A stretch of 64,000 nucleotides of DNA from Cristatella mucedo. Its lineage: Eukaryota > Bryozoa > Phylactolaemata > Cristatellidae. The translations under genes and the position numbers were made by a program. The DNA lies in contig WPIO01000003.1 of NCBI GenBank assembly GCA_009760855.2, forward strand, positions 4,038,001-4,102,000. Direction: 5' to 3'. The number at the start of each line of letters is the position of its first letter. Position 1 is the first letter of the stretch. The notes beneath the pieces are model-generated. The model was not told where the DNA came from. It saw only the letters and a list, made by a program, of their open reading frames with translations, and made no database searches. Below, in pieces: positions 21,401 through 31,951 of this stretch.

Positions 21401-22424
21401 CTTCCTGTTAAGGTCCTTTGATTGGCCTGCTCCCTGCTTGTATCTAAATTGCTTACTGATCAAGTATTCCGATTGCGCCACCTACTGTTCTGTCTTTGGT
21501 CGATTAGTTAACCAATCTCAAATCCTTTAAGACAATACTTTCTATTCGTATGATTGCAAAGCCTGAAAATCACTGCCGACCGATGCCGTTCGACTTAAAG
21601 ACATTTAAAGAGAAGCTAAAACCCGCCTGCTCATAGCAACATTTGCTGTTTACATGAATTGTCCTTTACATGCTACTTTGTGCTGAATATACATGTGATA
21701 TATACATGTGATTACTAATCAATTGACATGGTTTCCTTTCCAGCCATGTAAAGTGCCTAGAAAGAGATTTAGTTCTCTTGATGCACTCTCCAAATGTTTT
21801 ATTATTATTATTATGGTTCGTCATTGGCACTGATAGTCTGATGGATGTAGCTGCTATTGCCTAGCCGTGTACCTGTGTGTATTTGTGCAAGTGTGTGTGC
21901 ACGTGTGTGTTGTGCTCGCATGAGAATGTGTGCATGCTCGCATGAGAATGTGCATGTACACAATTCGATCGGTCAACGATTAAGGATGTGATTTGCCCCG
22001 AGCTTCATTATGTAGCATTCGTAGGGGTCAGCTAATCGATCTCACTTTCAAGTCGGACCTTTGGTTATCAACGTTGGCCAATGTAATACGTCATCTCATA
22101 CCACCTCTGCAGCCAGCTTATCCGGGAGGGTGTGGCTGTTTGTGAGGGCACGTCTTGCTGTGCAATGCTGCTACTCTATCTTATTCGTATACTTCAGGTG
22201 GGGCCACAGTCGTTTCTCGTGCATGTGCATTGGCTGTCCGCGAAGCACGGCTGGAAAATGGGTGCATAAGCCAGCACACGCACAGTGGCTACATACAGAG
22301 GTGTTACTGTACCACGGATTTATGCAACAGCACCCCCAGCACTATGGTTGCTGCTCGCGATGCTACGAGTATGGCCTTTGTCTTGCTCCTCTGTCTCATT
22401 CAGCAGCGATGGCAGCTGCTATGA
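18326..22424 (+). CDS. Ly6/uPAR (quiver-like) GPI-anchored protein, gene 2 (whole spliced gene)
   Basis: Exons 18326-18410, 20592-20843 and 22198-22424 join through two phase-1 introns into 187 residues. Residues 1-17 are a signal peptide. Residues 18-47 form a Pro/Asn-rich N-terminal extension absent from gene 1. Ten cysteines lie at 49, 52, 62, 86, 89, 122, 135, 148, 150 and 155, closing with Cys155-Asn156. Sequons NFS (77-79) and NST (156-158) could carry N-glycans. Residues 169-180 are hydrophobic, as in a GPI signal, but a polar QQRWQ stretch follows. The stretch between Cys89 and Cys122 is longer than the equivalent stretch in gene 1. The shared order, phase and strand with gene 1 point to tandem duplication. 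Its partner is unknown. Confidence 0.82.
18411..20591 (+). other. Ly6 gene 2 intron 1
   Basis: A 2.18-kb phase-1 intron, donor GTAAGG and acceptor CGTGTTTTTGTAG. It holds one SINE family 1 copy (19840-20012); the rest shows no recognisable element. Confidence 0.75.
19840..20012 (+). repeat. SINE family 1
   Basis: Complete copy from GGCCGTGATGGCCCACTAGG through a GGTCATGGGTTTGAATCC B-box-like part to AGGCTGTTAAATCAGC and a T-rich tail. It is in sense orientation within intron 1 of Ly6 gene 2. Confidence 0.85.
20592..20843 (+). CDS. Ly6 gene 2 exon 2
   Basis: A 252-bp exon encoding residues 30-112 after the junction Val29. It includes the opening CYRC (49-52), Cys62, and the Cys86/Cys89 pair with a VCMK step like the MCVK of gene 1. 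The donor chosen is CGA|GTGAGA because it is the best GT in phase 1 and joins to GATVVSRAC in exon 3. If it is not used, the frame stays open to a stop at 20968. Confidence 0.75.
20844..22197 (+). other. Ly6 gene 2 intron 2
   Basis: A 1.35-kb phase-1 intron, donor GTGAGA and acceptor TCGTATACTTCAG. It contains an old L2-A piece (21370-21817), a GT/GC-rich simple stretch near 21085-21110 and TG-rich text at 21875-21960. Confidence 0.72.
21370..21817 (+). repeat. L2-A, old copy in Ly6 gene 2 intron 2
   Basis: It begins in the polymerase C-terminal region (CATTGGCTCCCAAAGTTTTG matches the HWLP-VLS step) and continues through degraded coding sequence. It ends with TGTAAAGTGCCTAGAAAGAG, a tail stem and an ATT run at 21799-21815. 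Confidence 0.7.
22198..22424 (+). CDS. Ly6 gene 2 exon 3 (finger 3 and GPI signal)
   Basis: It begins with two bases completing Ser113, then GATVVSRAC, which parallels WTTVTRGC of gene 1. It carries Cys135 and the closing RCYCTTDLCNST motif. A hydrophobic segment, SMAFVLLLCLI, follows before TGA. The same reading frame runs upstream of the acceptor, but that part is intronic. Confidence 0.8.
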
Positions 22425-22584
22425 CGCTACGCCGAAGGCTCCTGTGCGCAGCATCGACCTGAATGAACAGGGCATGCGCAGCTCAGCCAGTGCGTGCCTC
22501 TTTCCATGCTGCACTTCTCCATCTTTTGCAAGATCAGCATTCCACTGGTTTAAGCGCTTGTGTAAGTTGCTTGGCTTTTTTGGT

Positions 22585-22590
22585 ATTAAA
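22585..22590 (+). terminator. Possible variant poly(A) signal ATTAAA
   Basis: ATTAAA lies 161 bp after the stop codon of Ly6 gene 2. No AATAAA is visible closer. Confidence 0.3.
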
Positions 22591-22823
22591 CTTTTAGCAT
22601 TCCGCTTACTTGTATAGGTGCGAGCCCATGACTCGACTGCTGTCACCTTTTTATACTGAAATTGGCTGCAAGCTAATGGATCTGGGCATGACTCCCAGAA
22701 TATTGACCTGGCGCTGCCTACTGTTGCGATGTGAACAATATACACTGACGTATGACTTGCAGTATTATTTGCGAAGAGACTTTCTGCCAGATCAGCTTGC
22801 AACCCCTGTGCTTTCTGCGTGTG

Positions 22824-22856
22824 GGCACACTTGGGAAGGATCTTCCCAAGTGTGCC
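22824..22856. repeat. Perfect hairpin, 15-bp arms
   Basis: The left arm GGCACACTTGGGAAG is followed by GAT and then its exact reverse complement CTTCCCAAGTGTGCC. It lies 400 bp downstream of the Ly6 gene 2 stop and just before a SINE. Confidence 0.9.
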
Positions 22857-22878
22857 TTCATGTGGAAAGCGCATGCCT

Positions 22879-23040
22879 ATATTAGCTGATTAAACAGCCT
22901 AATTTATATAGCGGCAGAAGAGCCTTAACGGCTATCACCACCGCTTGCAGTAGGCAATACATGATCGCCCACTGTGGGATTCGAACTCACGACCTCGGTT
23001 AGGAAGAGCAAGCACCTTACCTCCGTGGCTATCACGGCCT
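22879..23040 (-). repeat. SINE family 1
   Basis: Inverted complete copy: TTAGCTGATTAAACAGCC, GAGCCTTAACGGCTATCACC, GGGATTCGAACTCACGACC B-box and the CTATCACGGCC head end. Confidence 0.85.
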
Positions 23041-23059
23041 ATAGCAGAACCTACGTGTA

Positions 23060-25480
23060 CGTTTGACTACCAGTTGACAAGCCAGTGTGCGAGAATATCT
23101 GCTTCACCTCTGCTGCTCAATCCTCCCTCCGATCTGTCAGCATTGGTAAATAGCTCCAACACGACACTAGCTGACACGCTAGACGAGTTTGCACCTCTGA
23201 CAAAGCGCACTGTGTGCCCCCCCCCCCCCCCGCCCAGACGGCCTATGGTTTACCACAGACATTAAACTAGCCAAGTCTACTAAACGAAAGCTTGAAAAAG
23301 CATACAAAAGATCCGGACTAGCTGTCCATCGACAGGCATATGAAGACTACTTACTGTAGGTCGTACCAATCGATCCTAGCAAAGGCTAAGTCTAGTTTTT
23401 ATAAAAACATTGTTGAATCACAGATGCACAATCCAAAAATGCTGATGTCGACAATAAACCATCTCCTCAGCCGTTCCCAGATTAGCTCCTTACCTGATGA
23501 TCCTAATGATGATCTAGCCGATCGCTTCTCTCGATTCTTTGTGCAGAAGATAGACAAGATCAGGGAATCCATCCCTGCGATGACAACGTCCCCACTAGAA
23601 TGCTGTTCCTCGGTTCCTGGCTGCACCTCAATGTCTGCATATCTTTTTAAGCAGGTCACTAGTGATCTAGTCCTAAAGTTCGTATCTCAATCAAAGAAGA
23701 CAAGTCCTCTGGACCCTATTCCCACTGTCCTGCTCCTACGTTGCATTGATCTGCTGCTGCCATGCATAACTAACATAATTAATATGTCATTAGCCTCAGG
23801 TCATGTCCCAGCACCTTTCAAAAAAGCTGTAGTCAGGCCACTTCTCAAGAAAGCTACACTTGACCAAGAGAACTTGAGCAACTACCGCCCAGTTTCCCTT
23901 CTACAATTCCTATCAAAGACACTGGAACAGGTCGTGGCGGACCAGCTGAACTCGTATATCGAAACCTCACACCTTGCTAGTAAGTTCCAGTCTGGCTTTA
24001 GAGCTAATCACTCCACAGAGTCACATTGCTTCGGGTATACAACGACCTACTTAGGAATGCAGACATGGGTAGAGTGTCTGCTTGTTTTACTTGATCTTTC
24101 GGCAGCTTTTGATACCATCGATCACAAAGTTCTTCTAGAGCGCCTCTCATCTCGCCTGGGCATCACTGGCACTGCTCTGCAGTGGTTCAGGTCCTATCTC
24201 AGTGAGAGACTCCAGAGTATTGACGTGAATGGACAAAGATCATCTGAAGTACCTCTGAAATATGGAGTACCTCAGGGCTCCGTGGTAGGTCCGGTTCTTT
24301 TCACGGTTTATACTCTCCCTCTTGCTGATGTGATTGCCAAGCACAATCTAGGCTTTCACTTCTATGCAGATGACACTCAGTTGTACCTTTGCTTTGATCC
24401 CTCCCAGCCTTCGAACACCTCAAATTCTCTAAACTCACAACTGCATGCATTGATGACATCCTCACATGGATGGCAGCAAATTTTCTAAAACTAAACGATG
24501 ACAAAACTAACTTACTAGTTATGGGAAAACCCAGTGTGATTCGGAAATTGGAAAGGCTGACGCTCTAAATTGGCTCTGCCAGCATATCTCCTGTTGAATC
24601 AGCTCGAAATCTAGGTGTCATATTCCAAAGCGACCTCTCGTTAGACGACCGTATCAGCTCCACAGTCAAATCTGCCTATTTTCAGCTTCATAATATTGCT
24701 AAAATTCGGGCTTGTTTAGATAAAGATACCACGTCCAAGTTGGTCCATGCATTCGTGACATCCTGTCTCGACTTCTGCAACTCACTGCTTACTGGCCTAC
24801 CAGCATGTGCGATCAGGCGATTGCAGCTGGTGCAAAACTCTGCAGCTAGGCTTGTCTGTCGTGAGCGTCGCAGTTGCCATGTCACACCACTTCTCGCCGA
24901 CCTGCACTGGCTACCAGTCAAGCAACGGATTGACTTCAAGGTTTTGTCGCTCACTTTTAGGTCCCTTCATTCTATGGCTCCAGCCTATCTGTCAGATATA
25001 CTACCCCATCAGGCCAAGCATCGTACCACCCGCTTTTCGGAATCCAACAGTCCAGAAATACCTCGTACAAACCTTAAATCCTTTGGAGACCGTGCATTTA
25101 GTTCGTATGCTCCCAAAGCCTGGAACTCCCTCCCGACCTGCGTCAGAACATCCCCTGACCTGACCACATTTAAAAGGAACCTAAAAACACACCTATTTAG
25201 GACAGCATTTAGTGGGTCCCTGTGATTCGTCCTTGATGTGCTTATGTGTACTGACACTGTGCATGCTGCCACTAACCACATTTGCATGCTGACCCTGTGC
25301 ATGTCACCCCTAACCATATTATTCATTTCGTTTGTTTTCAAGCATGATTTTACTTACCATTCAATTGCATTTCCCTTTGCAGCAAATGTAAAGCGCCTAG
25401 CGAGAGAGAGAGAGAGAGAGAGATAAGTTCTCTGAGGGGGCTTTATCAAGTGAATTATTATTATTATATTACTATTATTA
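23060..25480 (+). pseudogene. L2-A non-LTR retrotransposon, longest copy in the window
   Basis: It encodes the endonuclease/polymerase spacer (APLTKRTV, then FTTDIKLAKSTKRKLEKAYK), the thumbless start of the reverse transcriptase (NYRPVSLLQFLSKTLE), LLDLSAAFDTIDH, YGVPQGSVVGPVLF, the catalytic FYADDTQLYL, and the C-terminal domain (LDFCNSLLTGLP, HWLPVKQRIDFKVLSL, GDRAFSSYAPKAWNSLP, KTHLF) to a stop at 25225. Frameshifts occur near 23350, 24030-24080 and 24440, and a TAA near 24566 breaks the frame again. The endonuclease is missing. The 3' UTR ends in the L2-A tail and an ATT-rich run. L2-group elements copy by target-primed reverse transcription; this copy cannot encode a working enzyme. Confidence 0.88.
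25399..25421. repeat. (GA)n expansion inside the L2-A tail
   Basis: About ten GA units replace the AAAGAGATT text of other L2-A tails. The repeat has expanded within the tail stem of this copy. Confidence 0.9.
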
Positions 25481-25794
25481 GGAACGCTGCTTGTTATTGA
25501 GGGGGCAGAGTCATTGGATGTTGCATTAGTGTGCCTTGAAGTGAATCTGGCATCACAGCAGAGGTCACAATAAGGGGCTGTGGCTTCATTTTTTGAGACT
25601 CGTGGGACTCCGTTTATTTGCAGCTGGCGCTAATTAGGTGTACATTATGTTGTCTATGCGGACTGCTGCCATAGGCGTTTCGTAGGTCAGTCTGTGTGGC
25701 TAGAGGAATTGCTTGATCATAATAATGGGTAAGTATTGACGTGTCTTAGACAAACGAATGCTCTAGAAAAGTAGCTGGAATGATGTCTGGCCGA
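25481..25794. other. Unassigned sequence
   Basis: No gene or repeat recognised between two L2-A copies. Confidence 0.5.
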
Positions 25795-27190
25795 ATATTG
25801 ACGGTAAATGGTATCGGATCAGCTAAGCTCTAATATCCATACTTCAAACCTGGCAATTATGTTTCAATCGCATTATCGAGAAAATTCTCTCCACCTAATC
25901 AGCAGTGCTGCAGCTGTATACCAGTCATCATACCTTAGAAGGTATGCTGACTTATATGGAGTCTTTCTGCTAGGTCTGCTGGAGCTCTCGGAAGCTTTTG
26001 ACACCACTGATCATCAACTCCTTAAGCGCCTTTCGCCTCACCTAGGCATTGCATGCACTATGCAGCAATGGTCTTATATCAGTGGAAGAGTTTAGAGATT
26101 TCAATAGCCAGCGCTAGAGTAATTGAAGAACCTTGTGCCTTGGGGATCTGTTTTAGGCCTACTCCTAACAATACTCTCCGTCTTGCTGGTATACTCTCCA
26201 AGCACAATGTTGGCTTTGATTTTTATACAGATGAAATTCAGCTGTGCCTGTACCTTGATCCATCCCGCCTATCAGCATCTCAACTTTTTCAGCTCCCTTA
26301 CAGCCTTTATTGCTGAATTTACTTTTACGATTGCAGTGAACTTCCTCAGATTTTATGATGATAAAAACCAACTCACTACTTACTTGTAAACAAACCTAGT
26401 GTTACTTAAAAGTTTAAAACGGCCTAATTCTCCAAATTCTTTGGCTAGTATATCACTGGTAGCCTCTGCTTGAAATATGGGTGTTCTTTTTTCCCTAAAA
26501 GGACGTCTTACTCTACGATCATATCACCTCCACAGTCAAGTCTTGTTTAACCCAGGTTTACATGAATTTGTGTGTGCTCACAAAAGCATGCTCTAGCCAA
26601 GCTAGTTCGTACATTAATAATAAGAATAATAATAGGTCGTTTGTTTAGAAACCTAAGAGAACTTAATCTCTATCCGGGCACTTTATAACTCGAACTGCAG
26701 GAGAATGCGTACTCGAGAATACCGCACCATGCACGGAATCGATCGTGCAAAAGCAAGCATATGCTTGGGCCAGTATGCCCAAGCTAACATTAAGGCACTC
26801 CGTGGCATTTCATCTAGACTTCTTTGAGTCATTTTTGCATGCCTTCCTGCCTGGGCAATAAGAAACTTACAGCTGGTGCAACACTAAGCAGCTAGTCGTG
26901 TCTGTCGTAAACATTGCTACTGTCACATTAACCACTTCTCACCAATCTGCACTGGCTCCCCATTCAGCAGCATCGTGCTCATAAGATTCGGTCACTTACC
27001 GTTAGGCCCCTGCATTCTCTTGCTCCGACCTACCAATCTGAATCAAAATTTGTTTCTCATCAGGCATCCCCGACACCACCTGCTCGTCTGACTCTGGTCG
27101 ATTGGTTGTGCCCCAAGCTAACCTTAAATCTCTTGGAGATCGTGTCTTCAGTTACCTTTTCCCCAAAGCCTAGAACTGTAATCTAAAAAA
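25795..27190 (+). repeat. L2-A, old decayed copy
   Basis: Recognisable blocks in element order: VSDQLSSNIHTSNLA, a LLELSEAFDTTDHQLL palm segment, HNVGFDFYTDEIQLCLYLD in place of the FYADDTQLYL motif, an LW.P-type region near 26945, and GDRVFS near 27140. The catalytic YADD is degraded to YTDE. A SINE relic at 26612-26772 interrupts it. Confidence 0.7.
26612..26772 (-). repeat. SINE family 2, diverged, nested in old L2-A
   Basis: It starts with an AAT run, then CCTAAGAGAACTTAATCTCTATCCGGGCACTT, the inverted SINE 2/L2-A tail. The right part, up to CTTGGGCCAGTATGCCCAAGC, is a poor match to the SINE head. Confidence 0.55.
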
Positions 27191-27525
27191 TTTATGTTCC
27201 TCACAGCCTTTGCTCCGCCCGAATTTCGTGCACGTTTTGACTAAGTGCAAGAGCAATATGTTTTTGTATAGCATCCCAATGAATTTACTCTCTTTTCATG
27301 CGAGGTTTGAGTGTTTACCCGTGCATCTTTCTATGTATGTTACTTACACGGGTCCTGCTAACCAGCGGCCGTTTCTTATCGTGTGTTTTTGCATACCTGT
27401 TTAAGCATCATTACTATGATAGAAAATCCAGGGCTTGTCTGCTACTGGCTAAACATCGATTCCCATGATTTGAGTACTACACCCGGGTGAGGCTACAGGC
27501 ACCTCATGTTGTCCCTGTGCATGTC
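27191..27525. other. Unassigned sequence
   Basis: No gene recognised. The last bases (CCCTGTGCATGTCACATCTAACC, to 27537) match L2-A 3' UTR and abut reverse-transcriptase sequence. Confidence 0.45.
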
Positions 27526-27529
27526 ACAT

Positions 27530-27665
27530 CTAACCGTACTCTCCCTCTTGCTGATGTGATTGCCAAGCACAATCTAGGCTTTCACGTCTATGCAGATGAC
27601 ACTCAGTTGTACCTTTGCTTTGATCCCTCCCAGCCTTCGAGCACCTCAAATTCTCTCAACTCACT
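27530..27665 (+). repeat. L2-A polymerase fragment (YADD region)
   Basis: It encodes TLPLADVIAKHNLGF, then YADDTQLYLCFDPSQPS, nearly identical to the copies at 24310 and 32250. It begins and ends abruptly: 3' UTR-like sequence precedes it and an LTR-like block follows. Confidence 0.85.
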
Positions 27666-27671
27666 TGCTGA

Positions 27672-28648
27672 GGTGTCCGGGCCCAATACCACTAAGCTCT
27701 TGCCCATTGTTCCAGCTAGGTATTTAACAGTCGAGCGACGCTCGCTCTTGGCCTCGTGTCTTTTGGTCTTTGGTCCGGCTCTGCGCCTCGACGCCGTCGG
27801 GCACTCGTTTCTCTAAAAAGCGAGGGAGGAGGGCGGGCTGTCCGCCGACGATGGACGGAACAGGACGAGACAGCTCTAGGAGGATTCGGTGGAACCCCAC
27901 CGAACACGGTCGTATCGCGCCCGAGCTGGCATTTTGTGTGTTCTTTCGTGTTTTGTGTTTCTTTTGTGTCGTGTGTGTGCGCGCTAGCACGTGGTCTCGG
28001 CATAGGGATTTGCCGGCGCGAGCTAGGCGTAGTTGGCGTGTGTGGAGCTCTAGTTCACCGGGTAGGGTTTAGGCTCCGGGTCGCGCTTCAGTGTGGAGAA
28101 GTATTTCCTCCGCAGGAGTGCTTGAGTTGGCGTGTGTGGAGTATTCCGGTCGCACTGGTGGAAACCGAGTTCTAGTTCACCGGGTAGGGTTTAGACTCCG
28201 GTTCGCACTTCAGTGTGGGAGAAGTACTCCCTCCGCTTGAGTGTTTAAGTTGGCGTGTTTGGGGTATTCCCTCGGCACAGGTGGGAACGGATTCCTAGTT
28301 CACCGGTTAGGGTTTAGGGTCCGGGTCGCGCTTAGTGTAGAGGAGTATTCCCTCCGCAAGAGTGTTGAACGTGCGAGGAGTGTGGAGATAAAGCTGAACT
28401 AGACGCGCAGCGACTTTGTGCGCTTGCGAATAAAGTTCAGTAAAATCCCCAATTTGTGTGTCTCGCTTTCCAATTCACGCCGCGGACTCACGACCCCCTT
28501 TAGTAACGGTAAGCAGGTCAGCGCCAGAAACGCTCGTTTCGTGGCGGCCAGCTTATTGAGCGTAGGCGCGCACCGGACGGCATTAGGCGATAGGCTACGC
28601 CGCTAGGTAAGCGGCTGGTCAAGCCTACCCCGCCGAGCCTTCGGCGTT
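27672..28648 (+). mobile_element. LTR-like block, possible solo LTR
   Basis: A GC-rich block flanked on both sides by L2-A pieces. It has a TATA-like GGTATTTAAC (27719-27728), three internal tandem units (28037-28376), and AATAAA at 28429-28434 followed by a T/G-rich stretch, the order expected of an LTR promoter, R region and poly(A) signal. No polymerase, gag or primer-binding site is visible, clear TG...CA ends were not found and no target duplication is evident. It could instead be another promoter-bearing repeat. Confidence 0.35.
28037..28376 (+). repeat. Tandem repeat, about 123-bp unit, 3 copies
   Basis: Units at 28037-28130 (short), 28131-28253 and 28254-28376. Each carries TAGTTCACCGGGTAGGGTTT (or a close variant), a CTCCGG/GTCGCGCTT step and a CCTCCGC step, and each ends near GAGTTGG. 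Two units are exactly 123 bp apart. Confidence 0.85.
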
Positions 28649-28651
28649 AAA

Positions 28652-28770
28652 ATGCTATGGCTCCAGCCTATCTGTCAGATATACTTCCCCATCAGGCCAA
28701 GCATCGTACCACCCGCTTTTCGGAATCCAACAGTCTAGAAATACCTCGTACAAACCTTAAATCCTTTGCA
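28652..28770 (+). repeat. L2-A polymerase C-terminal fragment
   Basis: It encodes MAPAYLSDILPHQAKHRTT, then FSESNSLEIPRTNLKSF, almost identical to the copies at 24975 and 32910. It stops abruptly after AAATCCTTTG. Confidence 0.85.
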
Positions 28771-30645
28771 AAAAGCATCGTCAGCGTACGCATGATTTGT
28801 TGCTTTCGAAGTTGCTTCAGTCAATGCCTTCATGTCTGGCCGGGTCGATGGCGTTAAATTTGACAGCTGATGCCCTAGAAACACCCCTCATAGACACCCA
28901 TCACCTTGATTGTCTATTTAACCGGAAAGTACTAGTTCTTACCCTTGTGTAGCTGGCAAAGTGAGGCAATGCTGTTAGATGTGCAATAAGAATCTCATAA
29001 CATGGCTTTAGCCATTCTTTGGCCGTCGGAGTGTGGTGTCCAACCTGCAAAGCATCCAGTGGTTCGGTCTACGACAACACAATCACGTACATACGTTTAT
29101 GGTTTCCTATTTTGACGAATTATGTTGTATCGGCGCTTAGCATAACTAAATAGCATAACACCCAAGACCGAATAAGGCGCTCGGTTTATCCATCCGCTCA
29201 GCTTATTCTGCTGTGAGCTCGAATAATAGCCCAACGAAGTGTCCGTAGGCATAGAAGCCGTAGCCGGTTGGGGCTCAACCATCCTCTCCAGACGCGCTGC
29301 AAATGTAGACCTTCAATAAAAGCAGAACCCTACGCGGCCTTCAGCTGGGAATGCAAGTGAGCGTGGGGCGACTGGACCGTTTCTCCAATGAAGATTTCAA
29401 TTATAATTATAGGTCCTCTCATATTGCAAGTGTATCTTCATAAATGAGCAATTAGGCGAGCTACTGCCAATGAAAGCACAAAATCAGTGAAATGAGTCAC
29501 AACGAGGAAGACTAGCAAGACAACTGTCGAAGGTTCTCCGAAATTATCGAACACTTCCGGTACCGACGCTATGTCCGCGCGATCCACGCTACTTCGGGTA
29601 GCGGCACCGCGCATGCAATTTGTAGAGACCTGCCGCTCGCAAAGGGCCAGACAGTGATGACAAAGCGACCGAAATCCTGCAAGTGGCGGTACCAGCAGCA
29701 CCGAATTAGAAAATGTGCAAAATGTTTGCCGGTATATTTCAGCTGACGCAGACAGATACGACTTCTTATAGAGTCGTTTACAAGCTTACTGCAGTTCACG
29801 CTCCGAGCTATGACTCACTGACTGGCAGACCGTTGCTCTAGAAGAGCCCTACTGCGATCTTTCTCCCCCCCCCCTTATACACGGGCTAAGTCATACATAA
29901 ATCTCGCTACATATATAAACTATACACAATTTAAATGTTAGCAAATTTATAAATTTACTTTCAATTTTGGAGGCCGCCCCAGCGTTGCGTTCTGAAGTAA
30001 TTTTTTTACTCAATGAGCGGCATTGTAAATAGACAATTGTGGAGATGCCCACGACTGTCCAAGACCTGTCTGCTTGCGAGCGACTACTCCTTAGCAATTA
30101 ACTCCTTAGCAATTAACTCATACGCGATTCTCCTGGAGCTGGACTGGGCAGAAGGGTCGGCGTGAACTGCTTCTGCTCTTCGTTTGCACAGAGCCACTAA
30201 GGCTGGTTATTTTCAGAGCCATTATGTAGAGTTGCCACCTTTGTAAGTGGCATCCGTGCGGTCGTACAAAAATTGCGCTCACAGCTTGTTAATATATATT
30301 TGCTATCCCACGAGTGAGTGCACCAGGTAAATCAAGCATCCATGCTCCTCAGCATTCATAAAATACTTAGAGGATCGTAGCAAACAAAATAAAAGACAAA
30401 AAGGTCACAGAGTACATTTAACGTGAAATACAAAGATTGAGCAAGCTAAATGTGCAATTATCGTGTCAAATTATGTAACCCGCGATTGCCCAAGATGCCA
30501 GCTATAGCCACTGTGGAGCCTGGGGGGGGGCTGTCGTGGCTTGCTTCTACGAAAACTTTTGAGATTATTGACTGCTGCTCTGTTGTTGGACAAGCTGCCT
30601 TACTTCTTTGCGAGCATCCTCCAGATGGCAGCTGCACTATGAGAA
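28771..30645. other. Unassigned sequence
   Basis: No recognisable gene or repeat family. Two overlapping minus-strand frames around 29438-29799 have no known domain. A 17-bp direct duplication (CTCCTTAGCAATTAACT) lies near 30087-30120. Confidence 0.4.
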
Positions 30646-30833
30646 ACCGCGATGGCACACTAGGTAAGGCGGCTGCTTTCATGACCTCAGTCCCTAGGTC
30701 GTGGGTTCGATTCCTGCGGTGGGCGATTCTTTATCGCCACTGCAAGCGGTGGTGATAGCCATAAAGGCTCTTCTGTCGCTACACAAAAAGAAGCTGCTTA
30801 ATCAGCTAGGATTTATTTATTGATTTATTTTAG
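30646..30833 (+). repeat. SINE family 1
   Basis: Complete copy: ACCGCGATGGCACACTAGG, GGTCGTGGGTTCGATTCC, CAAGCGGTGGTGATAGCC, GAAGCTGCTTAATCAGC, then a TTTA-rich tail. Confidence 0.88.
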
Positions 30834-31825
30834 AAACCATTACCGGGCCCAATTCTCGTCATGTGCCTTATGAGGACCTTGTTTCTGTGACGGTGAGTAA
30901 GACGAAGGTCTGGTTATGAGCCTCGAACTCCGCTGCGAACTTCGTTGAAGGGAGGGACGGGAGGACGGGCTCGTCTATCTCGCGAGCTCTCATGAATTTC
31001 CACGACGATTCCTCTTTGCGTTTTTGTCCACTTCGGGAATTATCCTTATTCTGCGTACGATAATGTCTACAAGGCTTCTTTTACAATTATTCCGTTGACA
31101 CTGCAAGTTGGTGAATCCGATGTTGTCATATTCTGGTAGATGCGTGTCGATAAACTTCGTACAGCCACGACCACGTTGCGGTTACGGAATCGGTTGGCCT
31201 AAAAGCTAATCGATCGGACTTGTTGTAGTGATTTCCAGTGACTAACTGTTCATTGTATTTCGAAAGCCGACCTGTGGATGAATGTTCACAGGAGACGTAA
31301 GACGCTGGACGCTTTCTATCATATGCCACGTACGATCCAGCTAAATTTAGACCAGACAAGATTCAATCGTCGAGACTACGCTTGGCGAAGGGAGGCCTGA
31401 TCCTCCTTGCAGTATACGTTATAATCTCCTCCTGGCTTGATATCATTCAGGTCTCTATTACTAAAGAGATGGAGCTAAAAGCACTCGCATTCCTCCAGAT
31501 ATGTGAAGTGCTTGCGATCTGAACGTGTGACAAACCAATGGGGTCTGGAGACGAATTGAAACTCAGCTCGCTTCTGTGACGGTTTTCGGCTATGAAGAAA
31601 GGTAAAAGGCAAGTCAGTGACAACGGCAGTGGGGAAGACGGCCATCTGAAAATCTTCGTATTAACTTATGTTGGAGCTTAATGGAGTCTTAAAGCCGAAC
31701 ACTGACATCAAACGTCGTCGGCTGCGTGAGGATTTCATATTATTTCGGCCGAGACGGGCCTTAATTTAAAGAGGGGGCAGTGAAGTGTCTGGATGCTTAA
31801 TCAGTCAGTTGGGACCTTTGATTAT
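30834..31825. other. Unassigned sequence
   Basis: No gene or repeat recognised. Confidence 0.45.
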
Positions 31826-31945
31826 AATAATAATACATTTTTATAGCAGCCATAGAGAACTTAATCGCACTTCACATGTGCTGTAAAAGAAGCATGATCA
31901 AACAGTTAGTGATAACATGCACAATGTCAGCAAGTAAAAAGTGGT
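31826..31945 (-). repeat. L2-A-type tail and 3' UTR fragment
   Basis: ATAATAATACATTTTTATAGC, AGAGAACTTAATCGCACTTC and AACAGTTAGTGATAACATGCACAATGTCAGC are the inverted L2-A 3' end, diverged. Confidence 0.6.
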
Positions 31946-31951
31946 TAGTGA

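Noticed and set aside
27720-28175. GC-rich frames of 88-139 codons on both strands
   Set aside because: They lie in the LTR-like block with opposing overlapping frames and no recognisable domain.
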